Shown here: positions 48,031-57,430 of the stretch, one piece after another
How the letters are laid out: each line of letters starts with the position of its first letter
Position numbering within the stretch: position 1 is the first letter of the stretch
Source of the DNA: Erysipelotrichaceae bacterium
Lineage (GTDB): Bacteria > Bacillota_I > Bacilli_A > Erysipelotrichales > Erysipelotrichaceae
Length of the DNA: 64,000 bases
NCBI GenBank assembly: GCA_017445225.1
Contig: JAFSUN010000001.1
Location: 1 to 64,000, forward strand
Direction of reading: 5' to 3'
Position numbers and translations under genes: made by a program
Notes under the pieces: generated by a model
Databases searched by the model: none
What the model saw: the letters and a program-made list of their open reading frames with translations, nothing else
Told to the model about the DNA's origin: nothing

Positions 48031-49927
48031 ACCAGATGATGATCCTCTTGTCTTCAGGGATGAACATCTCATCGGTTTCCCTGACATCAAAGGCTTCATA
48101 CCATTCCCGGAAGTTTCTTACCTGGATGTTGGCTCTTAACTTGGCCGGGGAATGAACATCGTTCTGCAGGCGCAGCTGGATGTACTGATCGGTGGCCTTC
48201 AGGCACCAGACTTTGGCCCAGTTGATGAAGTAGAGCTGGAAGTCCGCGCCTTCGGTATCGTGCATGATCTCCAGCGTAACGGCCATGCCGCCGTTATCAG
48301 CGATGTTTTCACTGACGACCAGTTCGCCGTTTACGCGGCCGCCACAGTACTCAATGCCGTCCCACTGCTCGATCATGTCCTGAGTCAGAGCCTTGAAGGC
48401 CTCGAAGTCCTTCTCGCTCCACCAGTTGTTCAGATTGCCGTTTTCGTCGAAATGCGCACCGTTGTTGTCGAAGGCATGGGAGATCTCATGAGAGATGACG
48501 GCCCCAATGCCGCCCAGGTTCTCACTGACGGTCTGATGCAGGGAATAGAACGGCTTCTGCAGGATGGCAGCCGGGAAGGTAATGTCATTGCGGCTGGAAT
48601 CGTAGCAGGCATTGACCATGTGACCGGGCATCAGCCATTCGCTTCGGTCGACCGGTTTGTTCAGCTTGCCGAGTTCATCGAGCATCATCTGGCGGCCGAT
48701 GTTCTCCATGGCCTGGTAATAGGAATCCGCCTCCCGGACGGTCAGGTCCTTATAGAGGTCCCTTACCTCATCGGGATAGCCCATCTTGATGGCGATGGTC
48801 GACAGCTTGCGGATGGCCTTTTCCTTGGTAGCTTCTTCCAGGAAGCCGTTTCTTCTCATCCGGCCCTTGTAGGCTTCGATGATGCGCTTTACCATCTTTA
48901 CCACGTCCTTCTTGGCCTCTTCACCGAAATAGGTGCGGCCATAGTAGACGCCGATCGGTTCACTGTAACAGCGGGAAATCCGCTGGTAAGCCTGCTTCTT
49001 CAGTTCCGGATCCTTTTCCACGCCCATCAAGGTCCGCCGATAGAGCGTAGCGTTACCGGCCAGCTCTTCCGAAAGCGTTGAACTCTTGTTGATGAGGGTC
49101 TTTACATAGGCCCAGTGAACGTAGAGAGCCAGATTATCCTCATTGAAGTATTCCTTCATCTCCCGGATGGCCTTGGGATCATAGGCGATCACCGTCTCCG
49201 GAAGGTCCTTTCCGTACAGTTTTGTCAATAAGCCCCTTAAGTCAAAAGGTGCAACGTAATCACAGACCTCAGCCAGGGACATCGGATTGTAATTGGCAAC
49301 ATAGTCAGCCCACTCCAGCTGGCTCTTCACCTGTTTGCTGATGAGGGCGTCATAAGTCATGGTATCTTCCAGATAGGCTTTCTGCTCATCTTCGGAAAGA
49401 TCGGTATGGCTTAAGGCTCTGGCCGCCATCGTCCGGTAGGCATTGAGAAGCTTCTCACCGACCGGCTGACCATAGTAAGGGGTATCCGGCAGGATGATCG
49501 AAGGTCCCATCAAAAACAGACAGTTGGCCGTTGCATTCTTCATGTCGGCTTCCACGCCCAATCTGATCGGCAGATCAACGCCCTTGAGCATCAGATCATA
49601 GGCTTTTTCATTAAGGTCAGCAGCCGAATCAATGCTTCTGATCTCAGCAAGCAGACCCATGGCCGGTTTGATGCCATCAGCGTTTCTTCTGGCGGTATCC
49701 AATACCTTGCAATAAAGTCTTACGGCATCTTCAAGGCCGGTTACATCGCTCTTCTTCCTGCCGGCAGCGAAATCCTCAATATCCTGCATCAGGATCTTCT
49801 CAACGTTCTCATCGAGCAGGGAAAAACCGCCGGTGGTCGGCTTGTCATCGGGAATGACGGCCTGAGCCAGCCATTCGCCGTTTACGGCTTCGTATAAGTC
49901 GTCCTGAATTCTAACCTTGTTATTCAT
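48029..49927 (-). CDS. pepO: M13-family (PepO-like) zinc endopeptidase
   Basis: A 632-aa zinc peptidase of the neprilysin family. No signal peptide is seen, so it is probably cytoplasmic as PepO often is. Catalytic site: GAVISHEISHAFDNNGA (HExxH) near residue 475 and the later Glu in ENIADNGGMAV. The N-terminal helical domain begins VRIQDDLYEAVNGEWLAQAVIP, as in bacterial M13 enzymes. A partner substrate motif near VHSPAKLRANIQVRNFREWYEAF closes the protein, like the NPxxFRVNG-type end of family members. Single gene. Confidence 0.93.
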   Translation of the reverse strand: MNNKVRIQDDLYEAVNGEWLAQAVIPDDKPTTGGFSLLDENVEKILMQDIEDFAAGRKKSDVTGLEDAVRLYCKVLDTARRNADGIKPAMGLLAEIRSIDSAADLNEKAYDLMLKGVDLPIRLGVEADMKNATANCLFLMGPSIILPDTPYYGQPVGEKLLNAYRTMAARALSHTDLSEDEQKAYLEDTMTYDALISKQVKSQLEWADYVANYNPMSLAEVCDYVAPFDLRGLLTKLYGKDLPETVIAYDPKAIREMKEYFNEDNLALYVHWAYVKTLINKSSTLSEELAGNATLYRRTLMGVEKDPELKKQAYQRISRCYSEPIGVYYGRTYFGEEAKKDVVKMVKRIIEAYKGRMRRNGFLEEATKEKAIRKLSTIAIKMGYPDEVRDLYKDLTVREADSYYQAMENIGRQMMLDELGKLNKPVDRSEWLMPGHMVNACYDSSRNDITFPAAILQKPFYSLHQTVSENLGGIGAVISHEISHAFDNNGAHFDENGNLNNWWSEKDFEAFKALTQDMIEQWDGIEYCGGRVNGELVVSENIADNGGMAVTLEIMHDTEGADFQLYFINWAKVWCLKATDQYIQLRLQNDVHSPAKLRANIQVRNFREWYEAFDVRETDEMFIPEDKRIIIW

Positions 49928-49979
49928 ATCTGAACCTCACTTTTTAACAATATATTCCTTTTTAGCCCGGGTGTCCACT

Positions 49980-50729
49980 TCATTGATCACCGTTAAGGAT
50001 CCCTCTGATCTTATCAGCATATTGATCAGGATGATTGAGCGAAAACTCTCCGTGACAAAGACCGGGCATGATCTCCAGCTGACTGCCGGGGATCGTTTCC
50101 CTGATCAGCTGAGCTGATCTCCTGATTTCTCCGGTTTCCCTTTCACCGGTAATTATCCATACCCTGGCAGCCGTCAGAGCGACTTCTTTTCTGAGCTGAT
50201 AGCTCGTCGAAGCCTTCATGAAGGCGATCAGATCTTCCTTCTGGATCAGGCAGCTGTCCCGGTAATAATCCTCGAAGAGGTCTTTTTTCATGTGCAGGGA
50301 AGCAAACTGCAGTTTCGCAAAGCTGCGGTTTCTGATCAGCGGATAACTGGCGGCGAAACTGGGGCCGATCAGGGCGTTGGTCACTCTTGCCGGGATGACG
50401 GCTGCACTTTCCACCAGGGCATACCGGCAGATGTCACTTCTCTGGGCCAGCATCTCCAGCAGGACCTGACCGCCCAGGGACAGGCCGCCGATGAAGCCGA
50501 TGTGTCCTCCGAAATGCTCATCGATGAAGGAAATGAGTTCAGCCGCATTATCTTCAATCGTCGTAAAGGGACGGTCACTGCCCCCGTGACCATCCAGAAC
50601 CGGCACGATCACCAGATAATCGTCCATCAGCAGCCGGGCCGCTTCCCGGTAATTCCACCAGGACAGACCGCCGCCATGCAGCAGCATGATGACTTCCGCC
50701 TGTTTATTTCCAAACTCCACATACTTCAT
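49980..50729 (-). CDS. Alpha/beta hydrolase
   Basis: A 249-aa alpha/beta-hydrolase fold enzyme. LLHGGGLSWWNYREAARLL has the oxyanion HG motif, VPVLDGHGGSDRP the loop after strand 4, GFIGGLSLGGQVLLEML the nucleophile elbow (GLSLGG), and MPGLCHGEFSLNHP the catalytic His. The substrate is unknown. AGGTCAGGAAC precedes the ATG. The AAC(3)-containing operon upstream on the same strand ends at a terminator, so this is probably a separate unit. Confidence 0.85.
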   Translation of the reverse strand: MKYVEFGNKQAEVIMLLHGGGLSWWNYREAARLLMDDYLVIVPVLDGHGGSDRPFTTIEDNAAELISFIDEHFGGHIGFIGGLSLGGQVLLEMLAQRSDICRYALVESAAVIPARVTNALIGPSFAASYPLIRNRSFAKLQFASLHMKKDLFEDYYRDSCLIQKEDLIAFMKASTSYQLRKEVALTAARVWIITGERETGEIRRSAQLIRETIPGSQLEIMPGLCHGEFSLNHPDQYADKIRGILNGDQ

Positions 50730-50802
50730 GTTCCTGACCTCTTAAACTACAGAGATAATTTACCACAGTTACCCCGGCGATTCCATCATCATGTCTTCCC
50801 AC

Positions 50803-50825
50803 GAAAAAAGCATGGAATCCATGCT
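50803..50825 (-). terminator. Terminator of the lipoprotein/PfkB/AAC(3) operon
   Basis: AGCATGGA pairs with TCCATGCT, then TTTTTTC on the minus strand. Confidence 0.88.
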
Positions 50826-50831
50826 CGCTTT

Positions 50832-51635
50832 CTAAAGATGTTTTCTTTTCAGATATTCCTGGCCCAGATCAACGGCTTCTGACAGGGAAAAGAGCTTGCA
50901 GTCGGCTTCACCAACCTGGCCGGTGGTTACCAGCCCGGCGGCCTCCAGCTTTTCGCCGATTTCCGGAAACTCATCGCTGTCATAATTGATGTCAAGATAC
51001 TTCTTCCAGACTCTTTCACCGTCTTCTTCGAGCGCGGCGCCCTGAACCATCACGGTGCGTACCCCGCTGCGGCTTTCCGCCAGATGGAGAGACGTACAGC
51101 TGTCATAGCCGACACCGATCAGAAGCACCATGGCCCCTTCCGCATACATTCTTCCCAGCGGTGAATCTTCGCCAAGGGCAAAATCCAGCGACTGGTTTTC
51201 CATCAGGTATTGAGCCTTGGCTCCCAGCCCGTAAAAGGCACAGTTGGGATGGCCGGACCAGACCGCCTCATCCCTCATTGCCAGATTGCGGGCGATCTCC
51301 CCCATCCAGAACAGATCCGAGCCATGGCCGATGGTGGCCGGCATGTGATCGCGGACCTTCTGAAACAGGCTCCGTTCGATCGGCGGATTTTCCCAGAAGA
51401 CCGGTTCCGTGTTGTTGGAGTTCTGACCGCTCATCACCAGCGTACCCTCCGGGCCAACGCATTCCCGAAGGGCATCAACGACGCTCTGGGCACCGCCGAT
51501 GACGTAACCCAGCGACTTCAGGGAACTGTGCACTTCCAGCACCGTGCCCTCCTTGACGCCCAGGGCCTTGAACTGGCTGACCAGTTCATCCCGGCTGAAA
51601 GCTGCGGTGATCGTTTCGTTACTTTGGAAGGACAT
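50832..51635 (-). CDS. AAC(3)-family N-acetyltransferase (YokD-like)
   Basis: A 267-aa protein of the aminoglycoside 3-N-acetyltransferase fold. LEVHSSLKSLGYVIGGAQSVVDALRE is the N-terminal signature, TLVMSGQNSNNTEPVFWE and SGHPNCAFYGLGAKAQYL follow, and the late region has VLLIGVGYDSCTSLHLAE. Chromosomal members such as YokD often do not give resistance, and this one lies in a housekeeping-looking operon, so I do not call it a resistance gene. Its start overlaps the end of the upstream lipoprotein by 17 nt; GGAGG is present. Confidence 0.87.
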   Translation of the reverse strand: MSFQSNETITAAFSRDELVSQFKALGVKEGTVLEVHSSLKSLGYVIGGAQSVVDALRECVGPEGTLVMSGQNSNNTEPVFWENPPIERSLFQKVRDHMPATIGHGSDLFWMGEIARNLAMRDEAVWSGHPNCAFYGLGAKAQYLMENQSLDFALGEDSPLGRMYAEGAMVLLIGVGYDSCTSLHLAESRSGVRTVMVQGAALEEDGERVWKKYLDINYDSDEFPEIGEKLEAAGLVTTGQVGEADCKLFSLSEAVDLGQEYLKRKHL

Positions 51636-52047
51636 CGTAATCCTCCAACATTTTCTTCAGGTAATCGTATTCCACCAGGGATTTGCCCTGTTCATCATAA
51701 TGGACGACCTTGCCGTCCCTGACGATGTAGAAAGTCGGCGTATATTCCAGGCGGATGAGGTAATTGTAGATGACGGCATTGATGCTGTCGGTCTGCGATT
51801 CATCATCGCCGAGCATCGAATAGATCGTCAGATCATATTCACTGATCAGATCCTGCAGGGTGATCTTGAAGCGGGCACAGGTCTCGCAGTCCTTCTGCCG
51901 GGCATACATCAGAAAGCTCTCGCCGTTCTTGAACATCTCGATGATCTCACCGGCGTTCTTTTCGACAATCTTTCCCTTGAATTTATTCCCGCATCCATAC
52001 AGCATCATCAGCGATAATACCAGAATGACTTTTACGATTTTCTTCAT
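51619..52047 (-). CDS. Thioredoxin-like lipoprotein A
   Basis: A 142-aa lipoprotein. The signal peptide ends in MLYGC. It then has a thioredoxin-like fold: IIEMFKNGESFLMYARQKDCETCARF, with a CETC redox motif near residue 55, IYSMLGDDE and the cis-proline-like YTPTFYIV. It likely handles disulfides outside the membrane. The ATG at 52047 follows GGAGGTGTGAC. It lies directly after the PfkB kinase gene and overlaps AAC(3). A second thioredoxin-like lipoprotein lies two genes upstream in the same operon. Confidence 0.85.
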   Translation of the reverse strand: MKKIVKVILVLSLMMLYGCGNKFKGKIVEKNAGEIIEMFKNGESFLMYARQKDCETCARFKITLQDLISEYDLTIYSMLGDDESQTDSINAVIYNYLIRLEYTPTFYIVRDGKVVHYDEQGKSLVEYDYLKKMLEDYDVLPK

Positions 52048-52048
52048 G

Positions 52049-53002
52049 TCACACCTCCTGAGCCAGTACTTCGACGGCTGATTCATCTCTGACTCTAATA
52101 TAATACTTTTCCAGCTTGTCCCCGTCCAGTTCCATATTCACCGTCTGATGGCTTTCCAGGGCAATGGCCGCCGCTGCCAGAGAATACCTCAGGCAGTCAA
52201 CAAAGCCGTGGCCATGATACTGACCGTACATGTAGCCGGCCATGAAGGCATCACCGGCTCCGGTCGTATTGACGATCTTATTGGCGATGTTGCCAATATG
52301 GTAATAACCCTCCTCATTGGCGGCGATCAGGCCTTTTTCCGCCATCGAAATGACAATGTGGCGGACGCCACGGTCCCGGAACCATTTCAGCAACGGCTGA
52401 TAGTCACTCTCACCCCGGCATTTCAGGCCTGAGATGGCTTCCGCTTCCAGCAGATTGGGCTTGAAATACTCCAGGCGGGACAGAAACGGCACGATCTTAT
52501 GGGCCTTGGTCGTGGAGATAGGATCGGCATAGATGCGGCAGTGCAGCACCCCTATCAGACCGGCGATCTGCTCCTCGGTAAAGTTGGTATCGATGACGGC
52601 CAGGTCATCCTTCTTCAGAGAGGCGAAGACTTCCGTCAGCTTTGCCACCTCAAAATGGCTCAGCAGCTCCATGTCAGCCACCGCGATGTTCATTTCCCCC
52701 CGGGGATCGACAACGGCCGCATAGACGGAACTCGGCACTCCCTCGATCAGCTGACTGAGCGAAAGGTCCATGCCCAGAGCCTGACAACTTTCCCGGATCT
52801 GCCGGCCGAAGGCATCATCGGAAAAGGCGGTGATGAAACTCACCGGACAGCCGGCCAGGGCCAGATTGGCCGCAATGTTGTGGCCGACCCCGCCAAAGGA
52901 ATAGCGGACGCGGCCGGGATTGGAATCACCGGGGATCAGTTCACCATAGGACTGGGCGGAAATGTCAACGGTCGCTCCGCCGAGGATGTATATCTTTCTC
53001 AT
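52049..53002 (-). CDS. PfkB-family kinase, probably pseudouridine kinase-like
   Basis: A 317-aa ribokinase-superfamily sugar/nucleoside kinase. IYILGGATVDI is the start; the substrate site RVRYSFGGVGHNIAANLALAG resembles pseudouridine kinases; VNTTGAGDAFMAGYMYG is the C-terminal PfkB signature with the catalytic Asp. Pseudouridine fits also because the window holds two pseudouridine synthases, but the substrate is not certain. Start is 53002 because its spacing from GGAAAGG is better than 53008. It overlaps the stop of the upstream lipoprotein gene. Confidence 0.83.
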   Translation of the reverse strand: MRKIYILGGATVDISAQSYGELIPGDSNPGRVRYSFGGVGHNIAANLALAGCPVSFITAFSDDAFGRQIRESCQALGMDLSLSQLIEGVPSSVYAAVVDPRGEMNIAVADMELLSHFEVAKLTEVFASLKKDDLAVIDTNFTEEQIAGLIGVLHCRIYADPISTTKAHKIVPFLSRLEYFKPNLLEAEAISGLKCRGESDYQPLLKWFRDRGVRHIVISMAEKGLIAANEEGYYHIGNIANKIVNTTGAGDAFMAGYMYGQYHGHGFVDCLRYSLAAAAIALESHQTVNMELDGDKLEKYYIRVRDESAVEVLAQEV

Positions 53003-53004
53003 CT

Positions 53005-53562
53005 TCATTTCCTTTCCAGCATGGCATCAAACTGCTTGGCCAGCATGTATTCCAGACGGGCCTGTTCCTTCTCCGTCATCGCTCTTTCATTGGCATCATG
53101 GGTATTGACGGTGCCTTCATGAACGCCGATCACCTGGCCCAGCTGAACATAGATGATGCTGGGAGCCCACAGGGTGGGATTGCCGTCGGGATCGGGTGAA
53201 TTGATGCCCTTGAGATATTCCACCAGCTTATCGCGGTTTTCGGTGTCGATCTCTCCTTCTTCAGGATAGGCATTGATGTAGTAGATGTCCATCTTCTTTT
53301 CTTCACAGATCTTGTCGATGAAGGGTACCAGGGCCTTGCAGAAGTTACAGTCGGGATAGCCGATGTAGACGATGTAAGTCCCCTTCCTTTCCAGCAGTTC
53401 GACGGCCTGCTGATAGGAAAACTCATGGAAATGCTCGCTGAAAAGGCCGTAGGCGGTCATGTCAGCACGCTTTCCTTCCGGCTGGGGATAATCAACGGTA
53501 TGGATCCGGCTGCAGCCGCCGATCAGCAGCAGCACCAGCAGGCCTGACAACAGTTTCTTCAT
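53005..53562 (-). CDS. Thioredoxin-like lipoprotein B
   Basis: A 185-aa lipoprotein with a lipobox LIGGC near residue 16. After a short linker a thioredoxin-like domain runs from FSYQQAVELLERKGTYIVYIG into YPDCNFCKALVPFID (CxxC). It is followed by MDIYYINAYPEE and the cis-Pro region WAPSIIYVQ. Likely a membrane-bound disulfide reductase or isomerase. The ATG at 53562 follows GAGGG; longer in-frame sequence upstream is noise. It is the first gene in the PfkB/lipoprotein A/AAC(3) operon. Confidence 0.85.
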   Translation of the reverse strand: MKKLLSGLLVLLLIGGCSRIHTVDYPQPEGKRADMTAYGLFSEHFHEFSYQQAVELLERKGTYIVYIGYPDCNFCKALVPFIDKICEEKKMDIYYINAYPEEGEIDTENRDKLVEYLKGINSPDPDGNPTLWAPSIIYVQLGQVIGVHEGTVNTHDANERAMTEKEQARLEYMLAKQFDAMLERK

Positions 53563-53611
53563 CTTTCTTCCCTCGGGCAAGTGTATTGTAGCACTTTTTC
53601 CCTCCGCCTGT

Positions 53612-53638
53612 AAAAAAAGAGGATCATGACGATCCTCT
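53612..53638 (-). terminator. Terminator of the ABC transporter gene
   Basis: AGAGGATC, loop of 5, GATCCTCT, then a T-run on the minus strand. Confidence 0.9.
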
Positions 53639-53641
53639 GCG

Positions 53642-55480
53642 TTACTTATTATTATGTCCGGCAGCCAGCAGTTCCTTCTTGAACTGGGTCTCGTACAGTT
53701 CGGTATAGACGCCGCCCTGTTTGACCAGGTCTTCGTGAACACCGCGTTCCACGATCTCGCCATCCCTGACGACCAGGATCTCATCAGCCGCCATGATGGT
53801 GCTCAGGCGGTGGGCGATCAGGATGGAGGTCCGCGATTCGATCAGCGGATCGATGGCTTCCTGGATCTTGCTTTCGGAGATGGAGTCCAGAGCGCTGGTG
53901 GCTTCATCAAAGATCAGCAGAGCCGGATCCTTCAGCAGGACACGGGCAATGGAGATGCGCTGCTTTTCACCGCCGGAGAGCTTCAGGCCGCGGTTGCCGA
54001 CCATGGAGTCAAAGCCCTTTTCCTGCGACATGATGAAGTCATAGATGTTGGCCTTCCTGGCGGCCTCGATCAGTTCCTCCTCCGTGGCATCGGGCTTGGC
54101 ATAGAGCAGATTATCCCGGATGGTGCCGTTGAACAGATAGGTCTCCTGGGTAACGACTCCCACGTTTCCCCTTAGGAAGTTGAGATCCAGGTCGCGGACA
54201 TCGTTGCCGTCAAACTTCACGGAACCTTCCGTCACGTCATACAGACGCGGTATCAGGTTGATGATGGTGCTCTTGCCGGAGCCGGATGGACCGACGATGG
54301 CGATGCTGTTGCCGCTCTTTAAGGAGAAGGTCACGTTCTTCAGGATCATGCGGCTGTCATCATAGCGGAAGAAGACCTTTTCAAAGTCAATGTTGCCGTG
54401 CGCTTCGGTGGGAACCAGGGCATTTTCCCTGTTCTTGATCTCGACCGGCATGTCGAAGTATTCAAAGATCCGGGTGAACATGGCCATGGAGCGGATCCAT
54501 TCAACCTGCATGTTAAGCAGGGAGTTCACCGGGCCGTACATCTTGGACAGCAGTGAGACCAGGACAGTGATGTCACCGACGGTCAGCTCCATGCCCTTGA
54601 CGATCATCAGATAGCCGCCGACCAGATAAAGGATCATCGGTCCGATGTTGACCACGGTGGAAAGAACGACCCGGAACCATCTTCCGGCCATCGATTCCCT
54701 GATGCTCAGGTCGACCATCTTCTGGTTGACACTGCGGTATTTCTCGTATTCATCATCCTGCCGGCAGAACAGCTTTACCAGCAGCTGGCCGCTGACGGAC
54801 AGCGTCTCATTGAGGATTCCGTTCATTTCATCACTGGCATTCTGGGCTTCTCTGGTAAGCTCCCAGCGGGTCTTGCCGGCTGCCCGGGTCGGTAAGGTAA
54901 ACAGCGGAACGATGACCATGCCGATGACGGCCAGCACCCAGTTCTTCTGGAACATGGCAACGACGGCACAGATAAGGGTAATGACGTTGGAGAGAATGGA
55001 AGTAAAGGTGTTGGTGATCACGGAACGGACACCGGAGATGTCGGAGGTCATTCTGGTGATGATGTCACCCTGATTGTTGGTCGTAAAGAAGCTCTGAGAC
55101 ATCTGCTGCAGATGACGGTACATCTGATTGCGCATGTCATAGGTGATGTGCTGAGCCATCCAGGACTGGATGTAGTTCTCTGCTACGCCGATCATTTCCG
55201 AGCCGACCGTGACCGCAAACAGGATCATGATCAGCTTGATCAGGATGTTCATGTTCCGGCCGATCAGGCCTTCATCGATGATCCTACCGGTCAGGATCGA
55301 GGGGAATAGCCTCATTACTGATGACAGGAAAATGCACAGCAAAGCCAGGATCAGCTGCTTCCAGTATGGTGTCAGATAGCTGAACACCCTCTTCAGCAGT
55401 GCCCAGGTAACCTTCGGCTTATTCTGTTTTTCTTCTTCGGTGAGATAGCCGCCTCTCATCCTTCCGGGACCCATTGACAT
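53642..55480 (-). CDS. ABC transporter, fused permease and ATPase (multidrug type)
   Basis: A 612-aa type IV ABC exporter half-transporter. N-terminal MGPGRMRGG is seen in the LmrA/YfiB-C group. Six helices (residues 35-320) lead to the ATPase: IAIVGPSGSGKSTIINLI (Walker A), LKLSGGEKQRISIARVLL (signature), ALLIFDEATSALDS (Walker B) and ILIAHRLSTI (switch). It exports lipids or drugs, probably as a homodimer, since no partner half lies next to it. The ATG at 55480 is chosen for AAGGAAGTG spacing. Confidence 0.93.
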   Translation of the reverse strand: MSMGPGRMRGGYLTEEEKQNKPKVTWALLKRVFSYLTPYWKQLILALLCIFLSSVMRLFPSILTGRIIDEGLIGRNMNILIKLIMILFAVTVGSEMIGVAENYIQSWMAQHITYDMRNQMYRHLQQMSQSFFTTNNQGDIITRMTSDISGVRSVITNTFTSILSNVITLICAVVAMFQKNWVLAVIGMVIVPLFTLPTRAAGKTRWELTREAQNASDEMNGILNETLSVSGQLLVKLFCRQDDEYEKYRSVNQKMVDLSIRESMAGRWFRVVLSTVVNIGPMILYLVGGYLMIVKGMELTVGDITVLVSLLSKMYGPVNSLLNMQVEWIRSMAMFTRIFEYFDMPVEIKNRENALVPTEAHGNIDFEKVFFRYDDSRMILKNVTFSLKSGNSIAIVGPSGSGKSTIINLIPRLYDVTEGSVKFDGNDVRDLDLNFLRGNVGVVTQETYLFNGTIRDNLLYAKPDATEEELIEAARKANIYDFIMSQEKGFDSMVGNRGLKLSGGEKQRISIARVLLKDPALLIFDEATSALDSISESKIQEAIDPLIESRTSILIAHRLSTIMAADEILVVRDGEIVERGVHEDLVKQGGVYTELYETQFKKELLAAGHNNK

Positions 55481-55531
55481 TATGATCACTTCCTTATCGA
55501 GATAATTCTATCATAAAGTTCTTGATGCCGT

Positions 55532-55558
55532 AAAAAAAGCTGCTCTCTGCGAGCAGCC
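55532..55558 (-). terminator. Terminator of the Na/Pi cotransporter gene
   Basis: GCTGCTC pairs with GAGCAGC, then TTTTTTT on the minus strand. Confidence 0.9.
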
Positions 55559-55568
55559 TGATGATTAA

Positions 55569-57314
55569 CTAAATGGAATTTACTTCGTACTTGTCCTTGT
55601 AGTAATGGTACAGGGTCTTGAAGGCTTCGGAGTCATGTTTCAGATCGGTGAGGTACTGATGAACGTAGAACTCCTCATCGTTGACCTCGATGATGCAGAC
55701 GGCCACATTGGAGCAGTGATCGGAGATCCTTTCAAAGTCCGTTAACAGGTCCGATAACATGATACCGAGTTCGATGGTGCATTCCCCATTGACCAGCCGG
55801 CGGATGTGCGCATCCTTGATGACCACGGTGAGGTCGTCGATGACCTCTTCCAGCGGTTCGACCTGGGCTGCTGAGGCCAGATCGTTGTTATTGAAGGAAT
55901 CGAGAGCAAACTGCACGATTTCGCTGACGGCGTTGATGATGATGGTAAGCTCCTTTTTGGCTTCCGGAGAGAAAGCCATTTTCTTGCGGTGAATGACTTC
56001 GGCATTCTGAGCGATGTTAAGGGCATGGTCACCGATCCTTTCAAAGTCGGTCAGGACATGCAGCATCTTGTTGACGGATTCACTGGCCTCTTCTGACAGA
56101 CCGACCTTGGACAGCTTGACCAGGTAGGTTTCCAGTTCGTCATCGTACCAGTCGATTTTGTCCTCGCCATCCTTGACTTCCTGACAGACTTTTTCATCAT
56201 ACTGATCCAGCAGGCTCATGGCCTTCTTCAGATTTTCCTGAACCATCAAGCCCATGACTATCGTATCGCTCATACACTCATTGACGGCGACGGACGGTCT
56301 GGCCAGCAGTCGTTCGTCGATGAGGATCTTTGGCAGATCGCTGGGATCATCCCTGACGATCGTCTTGACCGCCTTGATGACCAGCGGTTCCGCCGTAAAG
56401 GCGACGATGGTGACGAGGATGTTGAAGATCGTATGAACCAGGGCAACCTGGACGTGATTGGTGGGATTCTGCAGGACCGGCAGTTTGCCGACGATCAGCA
56501 GAACGACCAGAACCAGGATGGCACCGGAACAGTTGACGACAACCTGCAGGACGCTGACACGCTTGGCGTTCTTGGCAACACCGATGGCGCTGATCAGGCC
56601 GGTAACGCAGGTACCGATGTTGGCGCCGAGAACCAGCGGAATGGCCATGCCAAGAGTGATCTGACCGGACAGAGCAAAGGCTTCAATGATACCGATGGCT
56701 GCCGCCGAGGACTGAATGACGGCGGTAAAGACCGTGGCAACCAGAACGGCCAGGATCGGATTCTTAAACATTACCAGGATGTTGGCGAACCAGGGTTCGC
56801 TGGCCATCTGCTTCATGGAATCGGACATGAAGGTCATGCCGTACATCAGTACGGCGAAGCCGACGAAGATGGTTCCCAGGTCCTTCTGCTTGTCCTTCTT
56901 GGCGACCATCCGCATGATGACGCCGGCAAGGGCCAGAAGCGGCGTAAAGAACTTTGGATTGAGCACTGACATGATCGAGAAACTGCTGCTCTCAATGCCG
57001 GTCAGCGTCAGGATCCAGCCGGTGATGGTGGTCCCGACGTTGGAGCCCAGAATGATGGCCAGAGTATCCTTGAATTCAATGATGTTGGAGTTTACCAGAC
57101 CGACCAGCATGACCATTACTCCTGATGATGACTGGATGGCGATGGTTATGATGGCACCGAGCAGGAAACTGAGCAGTTTGTTGCTGGTGACCTTCTTAAG
57201 CGTGAGTTCCAGGGAGCCGCCCGCCATCTTCTCCAGGGAAGATGACATGACACTCATTCCGTAAAGGAAGAATGCCAGGCCGGCCAGTAATTGCAGCACT
57301 GAATAAATATCCAT
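55569..57314 (-). CDS. Na/phosphate cotransporter with PhoU-like tail
   Basis: A 581-aa protein. Residues 1-320 are the Na/Pi cotransporter II fold with inverted repeats: TIAIQSSSGVMVMLVGLVNS, ILGSNVGTTITGWILTLTG, and the second copy TAVIQSSAAAIGIIEAFAL, VLGANIGTCVTGLISAIG. The two QSS motifs and GxNxGT are the substrate sites. Residues 345-560 are a PhoU-like helical domain (ERIGDHALNIAQNAEVI, FERISDHCSNVAVC) that may control uptake. It sits in the membrane with PhoU on the inner side. AGAGGGGAT precedes the ATG. Confidence 0.94.
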   Translation of the reverse strand: MDIYSVLQLLAGLAFFLYGMSVMSSSLEKMAGGSLELTLKKVTSNKLLSFLLGAIITIAIQSSSGVMVMLVGLVNSNIIEFKDTLAIILGSNVGTTITGWILTLTGIESSSFSIMSVLNPKFFTPLLALAGVIMRMVAKKDKQKDLGTIFVGFAVLMYGMTFMSDSMKQMASEPWFANILVMFKNPILAVLVATVFTAVIQSSAAAIGIIEAFALSGQITLGMAIPLVLGANIGTCVTGLISAIGVAKNAKRVSVLQVVVNCSGAILVLVVLLIVGKLPVLQNPTNHVQVALVHTIFNILVTIVAFTAEPLVIKAVKTIVRDDPSDLPKILIDERLLARPSVAVNECMSDTIVMGLMVQENLKKAMSLLDQYDEKVCQEVKDGEDKIDWYDDELETYLVKLSKVGLSEEASESVNKMLHVLTDFERIGDHALNIAQNAEVIHRKKMAFSPEAKKELTIIINAVSEIVQFALDSFNNNDLASAAQVEPLEEVIDDLTVVIKDAHIRRLVNGECTIELGIMLSDLLTDFERISDHCSNVAVCIIEVNDEEFYVHQYLTDLKHDSEAFKTLYHYYKDKYEVNSI

Positions 57315-57383
57315 ATAAAAATCCCCTCTACCCTTCTATTTTACAACATATTTACAATCGAAATAAATATATATGAATAAAGT

Positions 57384-57411
57384 AAAAAAAGAGGCTGTTT
57401 CCAGCCTCTTT
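57384..57411 (-). terminator. Terminator of the ankyrin/EF-G-like operon
   Basis: AAAGAGGCTG, short loop, CAGCCTCTTT, then T-rich on the minus strand. Confidence 0.9.
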
Positions 57412-57430
57412 GTAAAATCGGTATTACAGA

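Noticed and set aside
50832-51635. An aminoglycoside resistance gene
   Set aside because: The fold is AAC(3), but the operon context and resemblance to YokD-type chromosomal proteins do not support resistance. No mobile element is near.
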